The translations under genes and the position numbers were made by a program. The notes below the pieces were generated by a model, which saw nothing but the letters and a program-made list of their open reading frames with translations, made no database searches and was not told where the DNA came from. 64,000 bases of DNA, taken from contig NZ_JASCRY010000001.1 in assembly GCF_030010375.1 (NCBI RefSeq), positions 310,001 to 374,000 on the forward strand, in the 5' to 3' direction. Below are positions 46,201 to 54,835 of this stretch, one piece after another. This DNA comes from Flavobacterium yafengii (GTDB lineage: Bacteria; Bacteroidota; Bacteroidia; Flavobacteriales; Flavobacteriaceae). Position 1 is the stretch's first letter, and each line of letters opens with the position of its first letter.

Positions 46201-47167
46201 CAGTCGAGGTATTATTTCCATTGGAATTTTCAATTATCCCTATATCATATCTCTCGTTTAGATTATTCCCAAAAACACCATTCTGATCCCAATCTACATA
46301 TACTGTTATATAATTTGAAAAATTACCATCAGTATTTCCTTTTACAGAAATCGGATAAATAACTCCTTGTGTAACTGTTGCCACATCACAAAAACTTTCT
46401 AAGGCAGGAGTTCCATTCAATGTATTCGAAGTAGTTCTATTAATTCCAGCAACCGTAACATTTGTTATTGGCTCAACGACATTATTAAAAGTAGGAACAC
46501 AATAATATGCATAAGTAATTTCTATTCGACCATTACCTCCATTACCTCCTACATTAGATCCAAAAAAACCATTACTTCTTTCGCCGCCGCCGCCGCCGCC
46601 GCCGGGCGCAACTCCATCACTTCCATTATTGTCATTTCCTCCAGCTCCACCAGTACCACCGTTAGGCGCAGCACCGCCAGTACCGCCAGTATTGCTACCC
46701 CCAACACCTCCATTTGCACCAGAAGTATTTACAGTACCTCCAGAAGCAGTTCCGCCTAGACCCGAAACGCTTCCTCCATTACTATTTCCCCCAATACCTC
46801 CATTAGCAGCTAAACCTAAACCAGCAATGGTTGTATTTCCTCCATTAACTCCATTATTAATACTACCTGTACCACCGGCACCAACAATATAATTTATAGT
46901 TTGGCCCGAAGTTACAGTAAAAACACCACTTGTATATCCTCCGCTACCCCCACCATCACCACTATCACTATTTACAGTAGATCCTCCCCCCGCTCCCCCT
47001 GCTCCCCAAGCTCTTACTGTTATAGAAGTTACACCACAAGGAACTACAAAAGTACCTGCACCAGTAGTATTAACTATCACTGTTTGCGCGTTAGAAAATT
47101 GTGTGATTAAAAAAAATAAAACGGGAAAAATTATTTTTGATATTAGGGTATGTAAAGCTTTATTCAT
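43220..47167 (-). CDS. Gly-rich, GEVED and lectin-like surface protein with T9SS type C signal
   Basis: A 1315-residue exported protein. In order: signal peptide (1-28); Gly/Asn-rich domain (45-215, with a run of seven Gly at 189-195); GEVED domain (222-375, YVDWDQNGVF and GWGQAEDYAV); first half of an Ig-like domain (385-425); an L-type-lectin-like insert (427-628, FDYRMFDGGGADGMSLSYG, GTGLIIKFDSYDN); second half of the Ig-like domain (630-662); a SprB-like repeat (665-745); and the shared C-terminal module with sorting signal. The heads suggest carbohydrate or protein binding at the surface. No protease or glycosidase motif is seen. Confidence 0.88.
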   Translation of the reverse strand: MNKALHTLISKIIFPVLFFLITQFSNAQTVIVNTTGAGTFVVPCGVTSITVRAWGAGGAGGGSTVNSDSGDGGGSGGYTSGVFTVTSGQTINYIVGAGGTGSINNGVNGGNTTIAGLGLAANGGIGGNSNGGSVSGLGGTASGGTVNTSGANGGVGGSNTGGTGGAAPNGGTGGAGGNDNNGSDGVAPGGGGGGGERSNGFFGSNVGGNGGNGRIEITYAYYCVPTFNNVVEPITNVTVAGINRTTSNTLNGTPALESFCDVATVTQGVIYPISVKGNTDGNFSNYITVYVDWDQNGVFGNNLNERYDIGIIENSNGNNTSTALVGNINVPAGALAGNTRMRVIKSFNNGTNSYVFPCSSNGWGQAEDYAVTVLSACVLPGNTITTASAVCANTPFTLSLQNTSAAAVAYQWQTSPDNATWNNVPSVPFFNTDFTLLPANSNVYGTATVTGGELVLTSAVSSQYGGYVIQATPGSNINSFTTTFDYRMFDGGGADGMSLSYGSDIGNGQGGGEEGEGTGLIIKFDSYDNAGNTTGSQIRISYGGVQIFSNVLNSFNLRNTVYRNVLLSADENGFLSLRIGTATIVSGLALPGGYLSSNKSNWKFKFSARTGGINDKHSIDNLRITYLNSRFTTSQTASTYYRSIVTCGGNTSISTPVLVTIDSVNPKIQTIVHPDCVSATGSVTLNSLPSTGTWTLTRSGTSSATTTGTGSSTTISGLAPGTYTFTVSNGTCTSLASDNVVINSIVTNTWNGTVWSTGLVPTSVQKIVFAGNFNQDVDVVGCSCIVTGSAAVTIKSNRTLTITNEVEVVGVGTLTFENRASLVQINDAAVNAGNIIYKRLTNTGVRNTDYTYWSSPVLPLNLGGTGGISYNPSSLVGSIFYSYEVTAGSEDWKSESATSPMIVGKGYSIRGPGPISVSPLTPLEATFTGKPNNGRYPITGIYPFKSYLIGNPYPSALDADKFLTDNAGVIDGTLYFWTHSTKIGIGVVNPGTGVYAYSGDDYASYNLTGGVGTDGVPYPQGGVEAPSSPGFKPTGKIGAGQGFFATSNTMILGINEIVFNNSMRVGVGGITGNNSQFFKTNSTKSKTTSAIEKNRVWLNLTNTQGAFKQLLVGYITGATNDYDNGYDGETFDGNEFIDFYSVNQEKNFVIQGRALPFDVNDEVSLGYRSVAVGDFSIGIDEVDGIMQSQKVYIEDKLLNVVHDLKASPYDFTTQAGTFNDRFVLRYVDKTLGTGDFETANDKIIISVKNKQIKIDSPNETIDKVLIFDLLGKQIYRKISVGNNEQIISNLSSSEQALIIKVVLQNGQTVSKKVIF
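46582..46604. repeat. (CGC)7 trinucleotide tract
   Basis: Seven CGC units plus CG lie inside the 1315-residue surface-protein gene and encode its Gly189-195 run on the minus strand. It is by far the most GC-rich stretch in an AT-rich window and could vary in length by slippage without changing frame. Confidence 0.85.
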
Positions 47168-47506
47168 GTGGTATTATTTGTAAATTCAATTATTTTAAAT
47201 ACGGCATTAAAGAACCATATTACGGCATGTTTATTTATCAAAAAAACTATTTGTACAATATCAGTTACTTTTTTAAATTAAACGAAATTTTATCGACTAT
47301 CAGTTAAAATAACCGACGTAATACGTGTTTGTGTTTATAAAGAAAGAAAAATATCAAAAACGAATATTTATACTTTCAATAGTCACAGAGACAAACTCTT
47401 GTGGTTTTAACTGCAATACTATTGATGCAAAAATTATATTTTAATGCGTAATTAACGACCATTATAATTAATTTCGCTTAATTACTAAAAACCAGAAACC
47501 CCACTA
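47168..47506. other. Gene-free gap between surface protein and recX
   Basis: About 340 AT-rich bases between divergent genes. I see a duplicated ACGGCAT word (47200-47230) but no reading frame, terminator or clear full promoter. A near-match TAATTTCG lies before recX at about 47469. Confidence 0.5.
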
Positions 47507-47974
47507 ATGAACCCAGTTTATTCCATTAAAGAAGCCATACATAAAATAGAGCATTATTGCGCCTATCAGGAACGCTGTCACGAAGAAGTCGTACAAAAAC
47601 TGAGGAGCATGAAAATGGACTCTGATGAAATTGACACGATTATGGTACGTCTTATCAATGATAATTTTCTTAATGAAGAACGTTTTGCCCAGAGTTTTGC
47701 AAGAGGAAAGCACCGAATCAAACATTGGGGAAAAATCAGAATTGTCAATGAATTAAAAGCAAAAAAAATAACACAAACCCTAATCAATATTGCCCTTAAA
47801 GAAATTTCAACTGAGGAATATTTATCCACTTTTCACACTTTAGCAGAAAGAAATTGGGAATCCATTTTGGAAACCAACAATCTAAAAAAACGCAAAAAAT
47901 TCTGTGATTATTTATTGCGCAAAGGATTCGAGAGTAATTTGGTTTATGAAAAAGTAAAAGAGTTAGAAGCTTAA
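47507..47974 (+). CDS. recX: Regulatory protein RecX
   Basis: Small helical modulator of RecA filaments. The 155-residue protein shows the RecX layout of three-helix repeats: KEAIHKIEHYCAYQERCHEEVVQKL, DSDEIDTIMVRLINDNFLNEERFAQSFARGKHR, WGKIRIVNELKAKKI and a C-terminal FCDYLLRKGFESNLVYEKV. Length is usual. It stands alone between large surface-protein genes, with no recA nearby. Confidence 0.93.
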   Translation: MNPVYSIKEAIHKIEHYCAYQERCHEEVVQKLRSMKMDSDEIDTIMVRLINDNFLNEERFAQSFARGKHRIKHWGKIRIVNELKAKKITQTLINIALKEISTEEYLSTFHTLAERNWESILETNNLKKRKKFCDYLLRKGFESNLVYEKVKELEA

Positions 47975-48231
47975 TAAACATAACTGTTCTAATTTTCATT
48001 TAATATTTATCAATTCCCATCAAGCTTTTTATTTCCAATATTTCAATACTCTTTTACAACCATTAAATACTAAATATCAATCCTTTAAAATCTAAATTTT
48101 TATCTTTTTAAACTTCTTCACAAAATATTTATTATTTAAAAATCCAAATGCAATTGTTTTTCGTAAGTCTAATTGCACTTGTAATTTTATTCAAAATAGA
48201 AAAGCATGTGAATTAATTTAAAAAATAGTTC

Positions 48232-51200
48232 ATGAAGAAAATTTTACTTTTATTTTTACTATTACCTTTTATTGGATTTTCACAAGCATTATCTGGAAAC
48301 TACATCATTAAATCAACAAATACTGCACCTTTTAATACATTGACAAATGCAGTTAACAGAATAAATAGTGTTGGAGCATCGGGTCCAGTATTTTTTTTAC
48401 TTGACGACACTACTTACAGCAATGCAACCGGAGAAACATTCCCTATTATCATTACCCAATTTACTGGTACAAGTGCAGCGAACACATTGACTATTAAACC
48501 CAACATTGGAAAAACAGTAACAATTGCCGCTTCAAACAGAAACGGTTTTACTGGTATTCCTGCAGTTATTGAGTTTAACGGAGCTGATAATATTATAATT
48601 GACGGAAACAATGCAACGGGAACAACCCGAAATCTTACTTTAATCAACAATGACGCTATTAATTACATAGACAGAACTGTACTTTGGGTTGCCAGTAATG
48701 ATGCTAATGGAGCAACAAATATTGATATAAAAAATACAATATTAAAATCAAACATTAGAAACCAGCAAGCAAGACAACTTTCTGGAATTTATTCCGGCAG
48801 CAATAGTTTAGGCGGAAATAACAGCTTGGGGCTCGGCAATGCACAATCAAACAATTCAGAAACCAAAATTACAAATAATGAATTCATCAATGTCAGACAG
48901 GGTGTTTACATCAACAGTAACGCTACCTTAAAAACGAGTAAAACGGCTTTAGAGTCAAATATATTTGGAAGTACTATAAACACCGAAAAACCTTCCTTGC
49001 CTATTTACATGATTAATACTAATGATTTCACCATAACAGATAACGTAATCAATGGGGTTTTGAATGACAACACAGGAAATCCATCCATAAGTGGAATTAC
49101 AATTGAAAACGGGAGTAATTATAATATCAAAAGAAATACAATATCCGATGTAATATTGACCACAAATCATATTATTCAATATGCAATCTTCATAAGTGGA
49201 ACACAAACGAATGGAATTATTTCCGAAAATAAAATAACAAACATAAAGAATACTGGAAATGGTATTATTAGAACGCTAAGTTTACAGATGAATGCCACTA
49301 CTTCTGCAAACATGCTTGTTGCAAACAACTTTATTAGTGACATTACAACTACCGGAACAACTACAAATGGTGCTTCAGGAATACAGATACAATCTGGTAG
49401 AAATATCAAATTATACCATAATTCAGTTGTCTTGAATGGAAACCAAAACAATATCTCTGCAGCATTGAATATAAATACAGGAACAGAATTAGACATCATA
49501 AATAACATTTTCGGAAACACAAGTACAACTGGAACTGCTTATTCTGTTTATTCAACTGTTGCCGCTTCATCATTCTTGAACATTGATTATAACGATTATT
49601 ATTCTGCGAGACATATCGGTTTTTTGGGCGGTAACAGAACAACATTAGCAAATTGGCAAACGGCAACTACTAAAGACCGAAATTCAATTAATGTGATTCC
49701 AACGTTTGTATCGATTGCCGATTTACATTTAAGCGGAACCAATGCAGCCTTTGATGACAAAGGAACTCCACTAGCTATTATTCCTACTGATATTGACGAA
49801 GAATCCAGAAGTACAGTCGCTCCAGATATGGGTGCCGATGAATACAACAGATGTAAAATCTCATCTAATTGGAATGGTACTAATTGGTCAAACGGAACAC
49901 CTACAATTTCCATAAAAGCAATAATAAGCGGAACATACAATACACAAATTCACGGAAATATTATTACTTGTGAACTGACAATAAACACTGAAAAAACACT
50001 AACTATAACATCAGGAAAATTTGTAGAAGTACAGAATGATGTTACTGTGATAGGAAATTTAATCATTGAAAATAATGGTAGTTTAATTCAAAATGATGAT
50101 GATGCAAAAAGTACCGGAATTATAAATGTAATTAGAAATTCCTCATTCATGAAGCAATACGATTACACGTATTGGTCTTCACCAGTTGCCGGTATTAAAC
50201 TGTCTAATTTCAAAGAATCCTATCTATATTATTCTTTTAATGATGCAGTTGACAACTGGCAGTTCGAATCAGAGAATACCATAATGGCTCCCGGAAAAGG
50301 ATATATTGCCCGTGCGCCTGAAAACGATTTGGCAACACAAATTGTATCTACAACTTTTACCGGTGTTCCTTTCACAGGTCTAATCGAGCTTCCAATTGCT
50401 ACAGCAGAAACAGGTTCTCTTGGGCTTATTGGAAACCCATACCCTAGTGCTTTAAATGCAGATGCATTTCTTACAAACGCAAACAACAAAGATATTTTGG
50501 AAGGGACGCTGTATTTCTGGACACACAACACCGCTATAGCAGCAAACACTCCCAATCCCGGTTCTGGTGTTTTTGCATATTCTGGTGATGATTATGCATC
50601 ATACAATTTAACGGGAAGTACTGTAACAACAAGTCCGGCTCTATCTGGAAAAACTAATAACAACAACAATAGACCTCAAGGAAATATAGCTTCTGGGCAA
50701 GGTTTTTTCGCAGAAATTAAAGCAACTGCTCCAGCTACAAAAAAACTTGTTTTCAATAACAGTATGAGAGTCAAAGGAGAGAATGGCAACACGCAATTTT
50801 TTAAAACAAAAGCTGCGAAAAGTGCGTCTAACACTACTCTTGAAAAAAACAGAGTATGGGTCAATATTACAAACGAGCAAGGAGCATACTCCGAAATGCT
50901 TTTGGGCTACATCACTGGAGCCACTAATGATTACGACAATGGCTACGACGGAAAAACATTTTCTTCGGATAGTTTTGTTTCAATGTATTCTATTTTAGGT
51001 GAAGAAAATTTGTCTATTCAAGGTAGAAGCTTACCATTTAACGAAGAAGACAGCATTCCTCTTGGTTTTGAGAACACTATTGGTGGCACATTCTCAGTAG
51101 GAATTGACAGCTTTGACGGATTCTTTTCCAATCAGCAAGTATTTTTGTATGACAAAAAAAATGACGCCACAGTCAATTTAAAACAAGGTCGCTATACTTT

Positions 51201-51516
51201 TACAACCGAAAAAGGAACTTTTAACGACCGTTTTGAATTGAAATTTAAAGACAAAACCTTAGGAGTAGAAAATCCTGAATTAGTCCAAAACGGAATAGTA
51301 CTTTTTAAAAATGGAAGTCAAATTCAACTTGTTTCAGAAGAGAAAAACATTCAAGACATTACAATTTATAACATATTGGGTAAATCTATTTATCAGAAAA
51401 AAAACATTAACACTTTGGAGCATACAACTAATGGAATCCAAACTCAAAAACAGCTTGTTATCGTTAAAATAAAAACAGAAGACGGTTTAGAAATCACAAA
51501 AAAAATGATGCTGTAA
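48232..51516 (+). CDS. Parallel beta-helix surface protein with T9SS type C signal
   Basis: A 1094-residue exported protein with a signal peptide (MKKILLLFLLLPFIGFSQA). Residues about 25-520 carry the short N/I/T-rich repeats of a right-handed parallel beta-helix (IEFNGADNIIIDGNNATG, KITNNEFINVRQGVYINSNA, NIKRNTISDV, ITDNVINGV), as in pectate-lyase-like folds, but I see no clear catalytic set. From WNGTNWSNGTP (about 545) comes the module shared with the three proteins at 36016-47167, ending ITIYNILGKSIYQKKN ... LEITKKMML. It is on the opposite strand, across recX. Confidence 0.88.
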   Translation: MKKILLLFLLLPFIGFSQALSGNYIIKSTNTAPFNTLTNAVNRINSVGASGPVFFLLDDTTYSNATGETFPIIITQFTGTSAANTLTIKPNIGKTVTIAASNRNGFTGIPAVIEFNGADNIIIDGNNATGTTRNLTLINNDAINYIDRTVLWVASNDANGATNIDIKNTILKSNIRNQQARQLSGIYSGSNSLGGNNSLGLGNAQSNNSETKITNNEFINVRQGVYINSNATLKTSKTALESNIFGSTINTEKPSLPIYMINTNDFTITDNVINGVLNDNTGNPSISGITIENGSNYNIKRNTISDVILTTNHIIQYAIFISGTQTNGIISENKITNIKNTGNGIIRTLSLQMNATTSANMLVANNFISDITTTGTTTNGASGIQIQSGRNIKLYHNSVVLNGNQNNISAALNINTGTELDIINNIFGNTSTTGTAYSVYSTVAASSFLNIDYNDYYSARHIGFLGGNRTTLANWQTATTKDRNSINVIPTFVSIADLHLSGTNAAFDDKGTPLAIIPTDIDEESRSTVAPDMGADEYNRCKISSNWNGTNWSNGTPTISIKAIISGTYNTQIHGNIITCELTINTEKTLTITSGKFVEVQNDVTVIGNLIIENNGSLIQNDDDAKSTGIINVIRNSSFMKQYDYTYWSSPVAGIKLSNFKESYLYYSFNDAVDNWQFESENTIMAPGKGYIARAPENDLATQIVSTTFTGVPFTGLIELPIATAETGSLGLIGNPYPSALNADAFLTNANNKDILEGTLYFWTHNTAIAANTPNPGSGVFAYSGDDYASYNLTGSTVTTSPALSGKTNNNNNRPQGNIASGQGFFAEIKATAPATKKLVFNNSMRVKGENGNTQFFKTKAAKSASNTTLEKNRVWVNITNEQGAYSEMLLGYITGATNDYDNGYDGKTFSSDSFVSMYSILGEENLSIQGRSLPFNEEDSIPLGFENTIGGTFSVGIDSFDGFFSNQQVFLYDKKNDATVNLKQGRYTFTTEKGTFNDRFELKFKDKTLGVENPELVQNGIVLFKNGSQIQLVSEEKNIQDITIYNILGKSIYQKKNINTLEHTTNGIQTQKQLVIVKIKTEDGLEITKKMML

Positions 51517-51539
51517 CACCGCTAATTTCAACTAGTACA

Positions 51540-51573
51540 AAACCCGGTAATCAATGATCTACTGGGTTTTTTT
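51540..51573. terminator. Terminator between convergent genes
   Basis: AAACCCGGTA / TACTGGGTTT with an 8-10 base loop, one G-U pair on the plus strand and a T run. It ends the beta-helix gene and touches the stop codon of the convergent ketoacyl synthase gene. Confidence 0.8.
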
Positions 51574-52729
51574 ATGCCTTTTGAATCAAAACACTCACCG
51601 CATTTCCACCAAAACCAACGGCATTAATCAGTACTTTTTTAATTGGTTTTGTTTGTAATTGCGCTTCCGCAAAAGGAACTCCGATAAATCTGTTGTTTTG
51701 CATCATCAAAATAGCGAGTTCCATACTCAATATCCCCGATGCACCAAAAGTGTGACCAATTTTCCATTTATTGGTAGTCAATAAAGGAAGGCTTTCGCCA
51801 AAAACTGTTTCTATCGCTTTATACTCCGTCAAATCGCCTTTTATAGTTCCCGGAGCATGCATCACAATAACATCAACTTCGGATAAATCAGTGTTTTCCA
51901 ATGCCATTTTCATTGATTTTTGGAAACAAGTTGCTTCCGCCGAAATAGAAATATTATGTTCCAGAATTTCCGTAGCATAACCGATTCCTTCGATATAAGC
52001 CAAGGCATTTTCTTTTTTCCCTATTTCGAGACAACACACGCCGGCACCTTCACCAAGAATCATGGTGCTTTGTTTTTTTTCTAAATCAAGTGCCCGATTC
52101 GGATACTCTTCTGTACTATTCGAATAAATTTTCAAAGCGCGCATTTGTGCAATCGTAAAATCAGTTAAAGGCGCTTCACTACCACCAACTAAAAATTTAT
52201 CAGCCATTCCTGCTCGAAGCCACGCCACGCCATTTAATACCGCGTGCAAAGCAGTAGAACAAGTTATAGAATGTGAGATTTCAGGGCCGGAACTTTGTAA
52301 ATCATGGGCAACCCAAGAAGAAATATTTCCCAAAGTAGTCGTTGGAGAAGCTAGAGTTTGTGCTTTTCCAGTTTGTAAATAATCTTGATAGTGTTTTTCA
52401 AATAAATTTGTTGCGCCACGAGACGAACCAATATTAATCCCAAAAACATCTTTTTGTGTCCAACCCGCATTTTGCATCGCTTGTCGCGAAGCCGCCATGG
52501 CATACAAAACCGATTTATCTAAAGATTTATATTTGTTATCTGATTCTCTCAAAGCGCCAACAACTTGCTCTGAATTAGCGTCTAAAGTCGCTACAAAGGT
52601 TTTTTTAAGATCTAAAATATGTTCCGTAAAACAATGATTTTCATTAAGATAATTTTCCCAAATAGCCTCAGGAGTATTTCCTAAAGGCGAAATGGAAGCT
52701 ATGGCTGTTATGGAGATTATTGTTGACAA
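51572..52729 (-). CDS. Beta-ketoacyl synthase in the biotin cluster
   Basis: KAS I/II-type condensing enzyme, 385 residues, starting at a TTG (52729); no ATG is suitably placed. The triad is present: C157 (SITCSTALHA), H291 (VMHAPGTIKGD) and H326 (KWKIGHTFGASG). The second motif is HAPGT where the family usually has HGTGT. It follows bioA after 125 bases and has its own possible -7 box (52753-52760). Its location suggests a role in making the pimeloyl precursor, but that is inference; a general fatty-acid or secondary-metabolite role is possible. Confidence 0.88.
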   Translation of the reverse strand: MSTIISITAIASISPLGNTPEAIWENYLNENHCFTEHILDLKKTFVATLDANSEQVVGALRESDNKYKSLDKSVLYAMAASRQAMQNAGWTQKDVFGINIGSSRGATNLFEKHYQDYLQTGKAQTLASPTTTLGNISSWVAHDLQSSGPEISHSITCSTALHAVLNGVAWLRAGMADKFLVGGSEAPLTDFTIAQMRALKIYSNSTEEYPNRALDLEKKQSTMILGEGAGVCCLEIGKKENALAYIEGIGYATEILEHNISISAEATCFQKSMKMALENTDLSEVDVIVMHAPGTIKGDLTEYKAIETVFGESLPLLTTNKWKIGHTFGASGILSMELAILMMQNNRFIGVPFAEAQLQTKPIKKVLINAVGFGGNAVSVLIQKA

Positions 52730-52752
52730 GATGTTTTTTTTGGCAAAGGTCG

Positions 52753-52760
52753 CAAAGTTA
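52753..52760 (-). promoter_or_regulatory. -7 box of the ketoacyl synthase gene
   Basis: The minus strand reads TAACTTTG, matching TAnnTTTG, 23 bases before the TTG start at 52729. No good -33 partner is seen. Confidence 0.4.
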
Positions 52761-52790
52761 TTTACATTCTACATTCTATCAGTGAAAAAA

Positions 52791-52850
52791 TAGCACACGG
52801 ATGGCACGAATTCTCACAGATAAAAACTGATTTTTTTAATCTGTGGCTTA
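52791..52850. repeat. Gene-less relative of the GxxExxY-flanking repeat
   Basis: The left end CACGGATGGCACGAATT matches the left repeat of the element at 54836 in 14 of 17 positions, and the right end (reverse complement AGCCACAGAT) matches its tip. Inside, CACAGAT and ATCTGTG are inverted. It fills most of the gap between the bioA stop and the ketoacyl synthase start region. Confidence 0.6.
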
Positions 52851-52854
52851 AAAA

Positions 52855-54126
52855 TTAAACTATTTCTAAAGCATTTTCAACCACTTGATATACTTTTTCT
52901 AATTGTTCATCGGTAATAATGTAAGGAGGCAAAACGTATACAATATTACCAACAGGGCGCAGAATTATTCCGTTTTCTATAAAAAAATCATAGAGTTTAT
53001 TACGCAATGTTCCATAATAACTGGCTGAACTTTCGGTTTTTATTTCTAATGCAAAAATGACTCCCAGCACTCTCGTTGTAACAACTTTTGGGTGATTTTT
53101 AATTCGCTCCTGAAAATCCAAATGATTTTGATTGACACGAACTATATTCGCTTGCATTTCATTGGTTCGCAACAATTCTAAACTGGCCAAAGCCGCAGCA
53201 CAACCTGTAGGATTTGCTGTAAATGTGTGTCCATGAAACAATGCTTTATTGATGTCGTCATCATAAAAAGCATCGAATAAATCTTGCGTAAAAGTGGTAA
53301 TCGCCATGGGAATAGTTCCTCCGGTCAACGCTTTAGACAGGCACATCATAGCTGGTTTTTCCACCAAATAATCTGTTGCAAAAGTTTTTCCTGTTTTTCC
53401 AAAGCCGGTCATCACTTCATCAGCAATGGTTAGTACATTATTCTCCTGACAAATTCGCATCAACATATCTAACGATTCCGGCTCGTACATCACCATTCCT
53501 GCGGCTCCTTGAACCAATGGCTCAAAAATAAAACCCGCACAATTGTTGTTTTTTATAACGGATTGTAACGCATCATAACTTTCTTGCTCCCGTCCTTTAA
53601 CCGGAACCGGAATCCGCACCACATCAATAAACATTCCTTGAAAAGCTTGTGTATAAAATGAAATTCCGCTCGCCGCCATGGCTGCAAATGTGTCGCCGTG
53701 AAACGCATTTTCGAAAGCAATTATCGTAGTTCTCTTTTCTCCTTTATTAAAAAAATACTGTAGCGCCACTTTAATTGCCACTTCAACTGCTGTAGATCCA
53801 TTATCCGAAAAGAATATTTTCTGTTGGTTTTTTGGTAAAATTTCCATCAACTTCTCGGCTACCAAAATAGCAGGTTCGTGTGTAAATCCACCAAACAAGA
53901 CATGCTCTAATGTAGTGAGTTGTTTGTAAATCGCATCGGCAATAAAGGTGTTCGAATGTCCATAAGGATTGACCCACCACGAAGCGATTGCATCAATATA
54001 TTCTTTGTTATTTTCGTCCCAAAGCAATGCGCCTTTCCCTTTTTTAATGGCAATTGGTAACGCTGCGGTTTTATGTTGGGTATACGGATGCCAAAGATAT
54101 TGGCGGTCTCTTTCTGTTAAATTCAT
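52855..54126 (-). CDS. bioA: Adenosylmethionine-8-amino-7-oxononanoate aminotransferase
   Basis: PLP enzyme that turns KAPA into DAPA in biotin synthesis. I chose the ATG at 54126 (423 residues, MNLTERDRQYLWHPYTQHK), the standard BioA N-terminus; a start at 54180 adds 18 unrelated residues. Motifs: SWWVNPYGHSN, FFSDNGSTAVEVAIK, ADEVMTGFGKTG and the PLP lysine in LSKALTGGTIPMA. A TATCTTTG box ends four bases before the ATG, so it may have its own nearly leaderless transcript in addition to reading from bioD. Confidence 0.96.
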   Translation of the reverse strand: MNLTERDRQYLWHPYTQHKTAALPIAIKKGKGALLWDENNKEYIDAIASWWVNPYGHSNTFIADAIYKQLTTLEHVLFGGFTHEPAILVAEKLMEILPKNQQKIFFSDNGSTAVEVAIKVALQYFFNKGEKRTTIIAFENAFHGDTFAAMAASGISFYTQAFQGMFIDVVRIPVPVKGREQESYDALQSVIKNNNCAGFIFEPLVQGAAGMVMYEPESLDMLMRICQENNVLTIADEVMTGFGKTGKTFATDYLVEKPAMMCLSKALTGGTIPMAITTFTQDLFDAFYDDDINKALFHGHTFTANPTGCAAALASLELLRTNEMQANIVRVNQNHLDFQERIKNHPKVVTTRVLGVIFALEIKTESSASYYGTLRNKLYDFFIENGIILRPVGNIVYVLPPYIITDEQLEKVYQVVENALEIV

Positions 54127-54130
54127 TTTG

Positions 54131-54138
54131 CAAAGATA
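54131..54138 (-). promoter_or_regulatory. -7 box abutting the bioA start
   Basis: The minus strand reads TATCTTTG then CAAA then the ATG at 54126. This is a full match to TAnnTTTG and implies a leaderless or very short-leader transcript. The nearest upstream TTG gives a 14-base spacer, shorter than usual. Confidence 0.45.
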
Positions 54139-54210
54139 AAAGAAGCAAGCTACAAGAAGCGAGAAAAACCTAAAAAACAAGTCTTGATTCTTTCTTCTTG
54201 ATTCTTAATT

Positions 54211-54828
54211 TTATAAACTCAATAGCTGTTCGCGAAACAAATCAGCATATTCTTTAATTACATTTTTATCAAAATACGGTTCTTGCTCAATTCTTCCAAT
54301 GCATTTTATACCTGTTTTGTTCAAGATTATTTCTTCAGAAGCTTTATTTTCATCACCCGAAAAAACAATTCCGGCTATTGCGATTTTTCTGTTTTGCAAG
54401 GCTTCAATAGTCAATAACGTATGATTGATACTTCCTAAATAATGTCGGGAAACCACAATTACTTTATAATCAGATTGAATCAAATCAATAACACAATCAT
54501 TTGAATTCAACGGGACAAAAACACCTCCAGCACCTTCAACAACCAAATGATTTTCTGTTTTGGGCTCAATGATTTTCTTTAGATCAATAACAATTCCATC
54601 TAGTTCAGCAGCAAGATGTGGACTTGCAGGCGTATTTAAAGCATAACTATTCGGATGAATAACCGTCTTTTCATTAGATAAAAAACATTTGATTTTATGA
54701 CTGTCAGAATTTTCTAAATCGCCAGCTTGGATGGGTTTCCAATAATCTGCCTGTAAAGCTTCTGTAATGATAGCTGACGCGATGGTTTTACCAACATCGG
54801 TTCCAATTCCTGTTATAAATAGTTTCAT
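54211..54828 (-). CDS. bioD: Dethiobiotin synthetase
   Basis: ATP-dependent carboxylase that closes the ureido ring of dethiobiotin. The 205-residue protein starts with the P-loop FITGIGTDVGKT, followed by YWKPIQAGD and VEGAGGVFVPLN, all BioD signatures. Its start codon is only about ten bases from the left inverted repeat of the GxxExxY element, so its original link to bioF has been interrupted by that element. Confidence 0.95.
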   Translation of the reverse strand: MKLFITGIGTDVGKTIASAIITEALQADYWKPIQAGDLENSDSHKIKCFLSNEKTVIHPNSYALNTPASPHLAAELDGIVIDLKKIIEPKTENHLVVEGAGGVFVPLNSNDCVIDLIQSDYKVIVVSRHYLGSINHTLLTIEALQNRKIAIAGIVFSGDENKASEEIILNKTGIKCIGRIEQEPYFDKNVIKEYADLFREQLLSL

Positions 54829-54835
54829 ATATATT

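Noticed and set aside
46629..46892. Proline-rich open frame of 87 codons on the plus strand
   Set aside because: It is the antisense of the Gly-rich domain of the surface protein; Gly codons read backwards give Pro. No promoter or start context.
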